NCBI RefSeq assembly: GCF_000406165.1
Contig: NZ_CM001977.1
Coordinates: 1,475,498-1,539,497, forward strand
Direction of reading: 5' to 3'
Length of the DNA stretch: 64,000 nucleotides
DNA from: Dickeya zeae NCPPB 2538
GTDB lineage: Bacteria > Pseudomonadota > Gammaproteobacteria > Enterobacterales > Enterobacteriaceae
Within the stretch, counting starts at the first letter, position 1. Each line of letters opens with the position of its first letter. The notes below the pieces were generated by a model that saw only the letters and a list, made by a program, of their open reading frames with translations, was not told where the DNA came from and ran no database searches. Position numbers and translations under genes: made by a program. Of this stretch, positions 62,610-64,000 are shown piece after piece.

Positions 62610-63377
62610 ATGCCAGTAAGCTTTGATAAAGCGCCAAGACACGATGACGTAACGGGCTGGTCAGCGACGGCCATTTCTTACCAGCGCGGAGAGTGTGATC
62701 CTCCCCATTATCATCTTGAAGGGCAGTTATTGTTTGCGACCACAGGCGTTATGCTCGTTGAAGCCGCAGACAGGCGATGGGTTATACCTCCTCAACGTGC
62801 ACTGTGGATCCCACCGTTGATGGAGCACTCATACCGACTGTTATCCCATACGGAACTGCGCGCTGTTTATGTCAGTAAGAGCCTTCTTTCAGCGTGTCTG
62901 GATTTCACCCGTCACAGTCTGGTTCATGTGATAAACGCGACTTCACTCGTGAAAGCGCTAATTGCCGGCCTTTTCTCGGGAGAACATCACGGCCAGATAA
63001 AGCGAAAAATGGTACTTTTACTGCTGGATATTCTCTCCGAGGCACCCTCCGCGGTTGCAGAACTTCCGGTACCGCGAGATGAGCGATTATTCCGTGCCAC
63101 AAGAGAGCTGATGCTCAGTCACCGCTGGGAAGCCTCCTTAACCGACATGGCCTATATTGCCAACATGTCTGAAAGGTCTTTTTCTCGCCTGTTTTTGCGT
63201 GACACCGGGTTCAGCTTCAGAACATGGAAGCAGCGCGCCAGGATATACACATCGCTGGATCTTCTCTCTGAAAACATCCCTGTCAAACAGATCGCCTGGC
63301 AGCTTGGCTTTTCCTGTCCTGCTGCGTTTTCCACGGCATTCCGTGCAGTGATGGGCATAACACCTGGTGATTTTTAA
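62610..63377 (+). CDS. AraC-family regulator with N-terminal cupin
   Basis: The 255-residue protein has a cupin half (HYHLEGQLLFATTGVMLV near 34-51, WVIPPQRALWIPPLMEHSY near 57-75). The AraC DNA-binding half has SLTDMAYIANMSERSFSRLF and then IPVKQIAWQLGFSCPAAFSTAF, ending GITPGDF. This layout resembles NimR-type regulators. It is divergent from the amidotransferase gene and is a candidate regulator of it. The 274-bp gap to yajD holds one hairpin (63601-63628) and no gene. Confidence 0.86.
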   Translation: MPVSFDKAPRHDDVTGWSATAISYQRGECDPPHYHLEGQLLFATTGVMLVEAADRRWVIPPQRALWIPPLMEHSYRLLSHTELRAVYVSKSLLSACLDFTRHSLVHVINATSLVKALIAGLFSGEHHGQIKRKMVLLLLDILSEAPSAVAELPVPRDERLFRATRELMLSHRWEASLTDMAYIANMSERSFSRLFLRDTGFSFRTWKQRARIYTSLDLLSENIPVKQIAWQLGFSCPAAFSTAFRAVMGITPGDF

Positions 63378-63600
63378 CCTGACTATAGCTGGCCGGTGGG
63401 GACAGTAGCGCTCAGTGATGGCGGTTCCCCGGTACGCCGTCAGTCGCCGGGCCGACTTATCAGAAGGTCAGAAAGGTTTGGTGGGAAGGGACTTGCCGTC
63501 CAGAGTGATCACGGCGCGATACTCACCGCCCCGCTGCAGGTGCTGACTGAGCGGAGCTGCAACGATGCTGCATGTATCCCAGGCCGCCCCTCGCTTGTCG

Positions 63601-63628
63601 CAGTCCTGCTTTGATATCTGCAGGACTG
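63601..63628. repeat. Hairpin between the AraC-type gene and yajD
   Basis: CAGTCCTGC (63601-63609) and GCAGGACTG (63620-63628) form a perfect nine-pair stem with a 10-base loop. It lies between two convergent genes, 24 bp from the yajD stop, without a T tract. It probably serves as a weak terminator. Confidence 0.5.
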
Positions 63629-63651
63629 AGCCCAAAGGGGCGTTGCTGGCA

Positions 63652-63999
63652 CTATTTCTTCTTATTAAGCATCGATTTGAGATCGGCGAAGGGGTTATAG
63701 GTTGCTGCACCAACCTCTTTTTGCGCGTCTTCCCCCGCGACAACGGTGGTACCGTATTGCTCGGCTTCCGTGTACTTCGAGTGTTCGTGGTCATGACAAT
63801 ACAGACACAGCAACTCCCAGTTGCTGCCATCTTCCGGGTTATTGGTATGGTCGTGATCGATATGGTGAACCGTTAATTCGCGTAGGTTTGAATAAACAAA
63901 CTCCCGTGAGCAGCGCCCACACACCCATGGATAGATTTTTAGTGCTTTCTCACGGTAACCGCTTTCCAGCCGCGCGTAGTTTTTGGGGATCAAAACCAT
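63652..63999 (-). CDS. yajD: HNH nuclease family protein YajD
   Basis: The 115-residue protein is complete and matches E. coli YajD almost throughout. It has the start PKNYARLESGYREKALK, a CGRC pair and the HNH core HHIDHDHTNNP with NWELLCLYCHDHEHSK. The ending is FADLKSMLNKKK. The two CxxC pairs bind structural zinc and the HNH residues form a metal-dependent nuclease site. Its biological role is not established. The start codon lies one base from the window's right end, so its promoter is outside. Confidence 0.92.
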   Translation of the reverse strand: MVLIPKNYARLESGYREKALKIYPWVCGRCSREFVYSNLRELTVHHIDHDHTNNPEDGSNWELLCLYCHDHEHSKYTEAEQYGTTVVAGEDAQKEVGAATYNPFADLKSMLNKKK

Positions 64000-64000
64000 T

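Noticed and set aside
1..64000. CRISPR arrays, tRNA or rRNA genes, prophage or integron attachment sites
   Set aside because: I saw no regularly spaced repeats, no tRNA-like cloverleaf, no rRNA sequence and no integrase gene. The cluster boundaries carry no direct repeats that I could detect by eye.

Overview
The window looks like the chromosome of an enterobacterium, most likely a soft-rot member of the Pectobacteriaceae (Dickeya, Pectobacterium or a close relative). The evidence is enterobacterial core-type genes at both ends: a marR/rob-like pair, yjjA, yeaR-yoaG and yajD, plus an enterobacterial IS630-type element. The genus is an inference from gene content; no rRNA or housekeeping marker is present.

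Layout. 1-4.1 kb: the tail of an ABC transporter ATPase gene, a mar-like regulatory pair with a clear operator, a DUF2501 gene, a flavin reductase-like gene and a yeaR-yoaG operon in which yoaG is internally duplicated. 4.3-5.8 kb: the last carrier-protein domain of a lost NRPS gene, cut at the TA dinucleotide where a complete IS630-family element begins. 5.8-7.8 kb: AT-rich DNA with two small genes of unknown function. 7.87-50.7 kb: one large rightward biosynthetic cluster ending at a strong terminator. 50.9-64 kb: ordinary accessory chromosome with flavin and quinone oxidoreductases, secreted hydrolases, five regulators of the LysR, TetR and AraC families or remnants of regulators, a His-rich secreted protein and yajD.

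The cluster encodes an AT-less (trans-AT) polyketide synthase of about 5,390 residues with four ketosynthases, a free tandem acyltransferase, three NRPS proteins and tailoring genes. Between the PKS and the NRPS genes sit an extended SDR reductase, a PLP-dependent alpha-oxoamine synthase and a stand-alone ACP, the same trio of functions used by bacteria to make sphingoid bases. The NRPS line reads, from specificity residues: module 1 unassigned; module 2 Gly, with a luciferase-like monooxygenase built into the adenylation domain; module 3 Ser; module 4 Val-like; then an extra condensation domain and a thioesterase. Downstream are a CYP153-like P450, a UGT-type glycosyltransferase, a PksB/BaeB-like metallo-beta-lactamase-fold hydrolase, a MaoC-like hydratase and a MATE exporter. 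Short gaps and ATGA overlaps suggest one or a few long transcripts.

Inferred product: an acyl chain built by the PKS, probably carrying an amino-ketone or amino-alcohol, joined to a short peptide (X-Gly-Ser-Val-like), oxidised, possibly omega-hydroxylated and glycosylated, and exported by the MATE protein. From memory, the antifungal solanimycin of Dickeya solani is made by a hybrid cluster with four multimodular PKS/NRPS proteins plus tailoring enzymes. This cluster also has four such proteins and could be that system or a relative; I could not verify this from the sequence.
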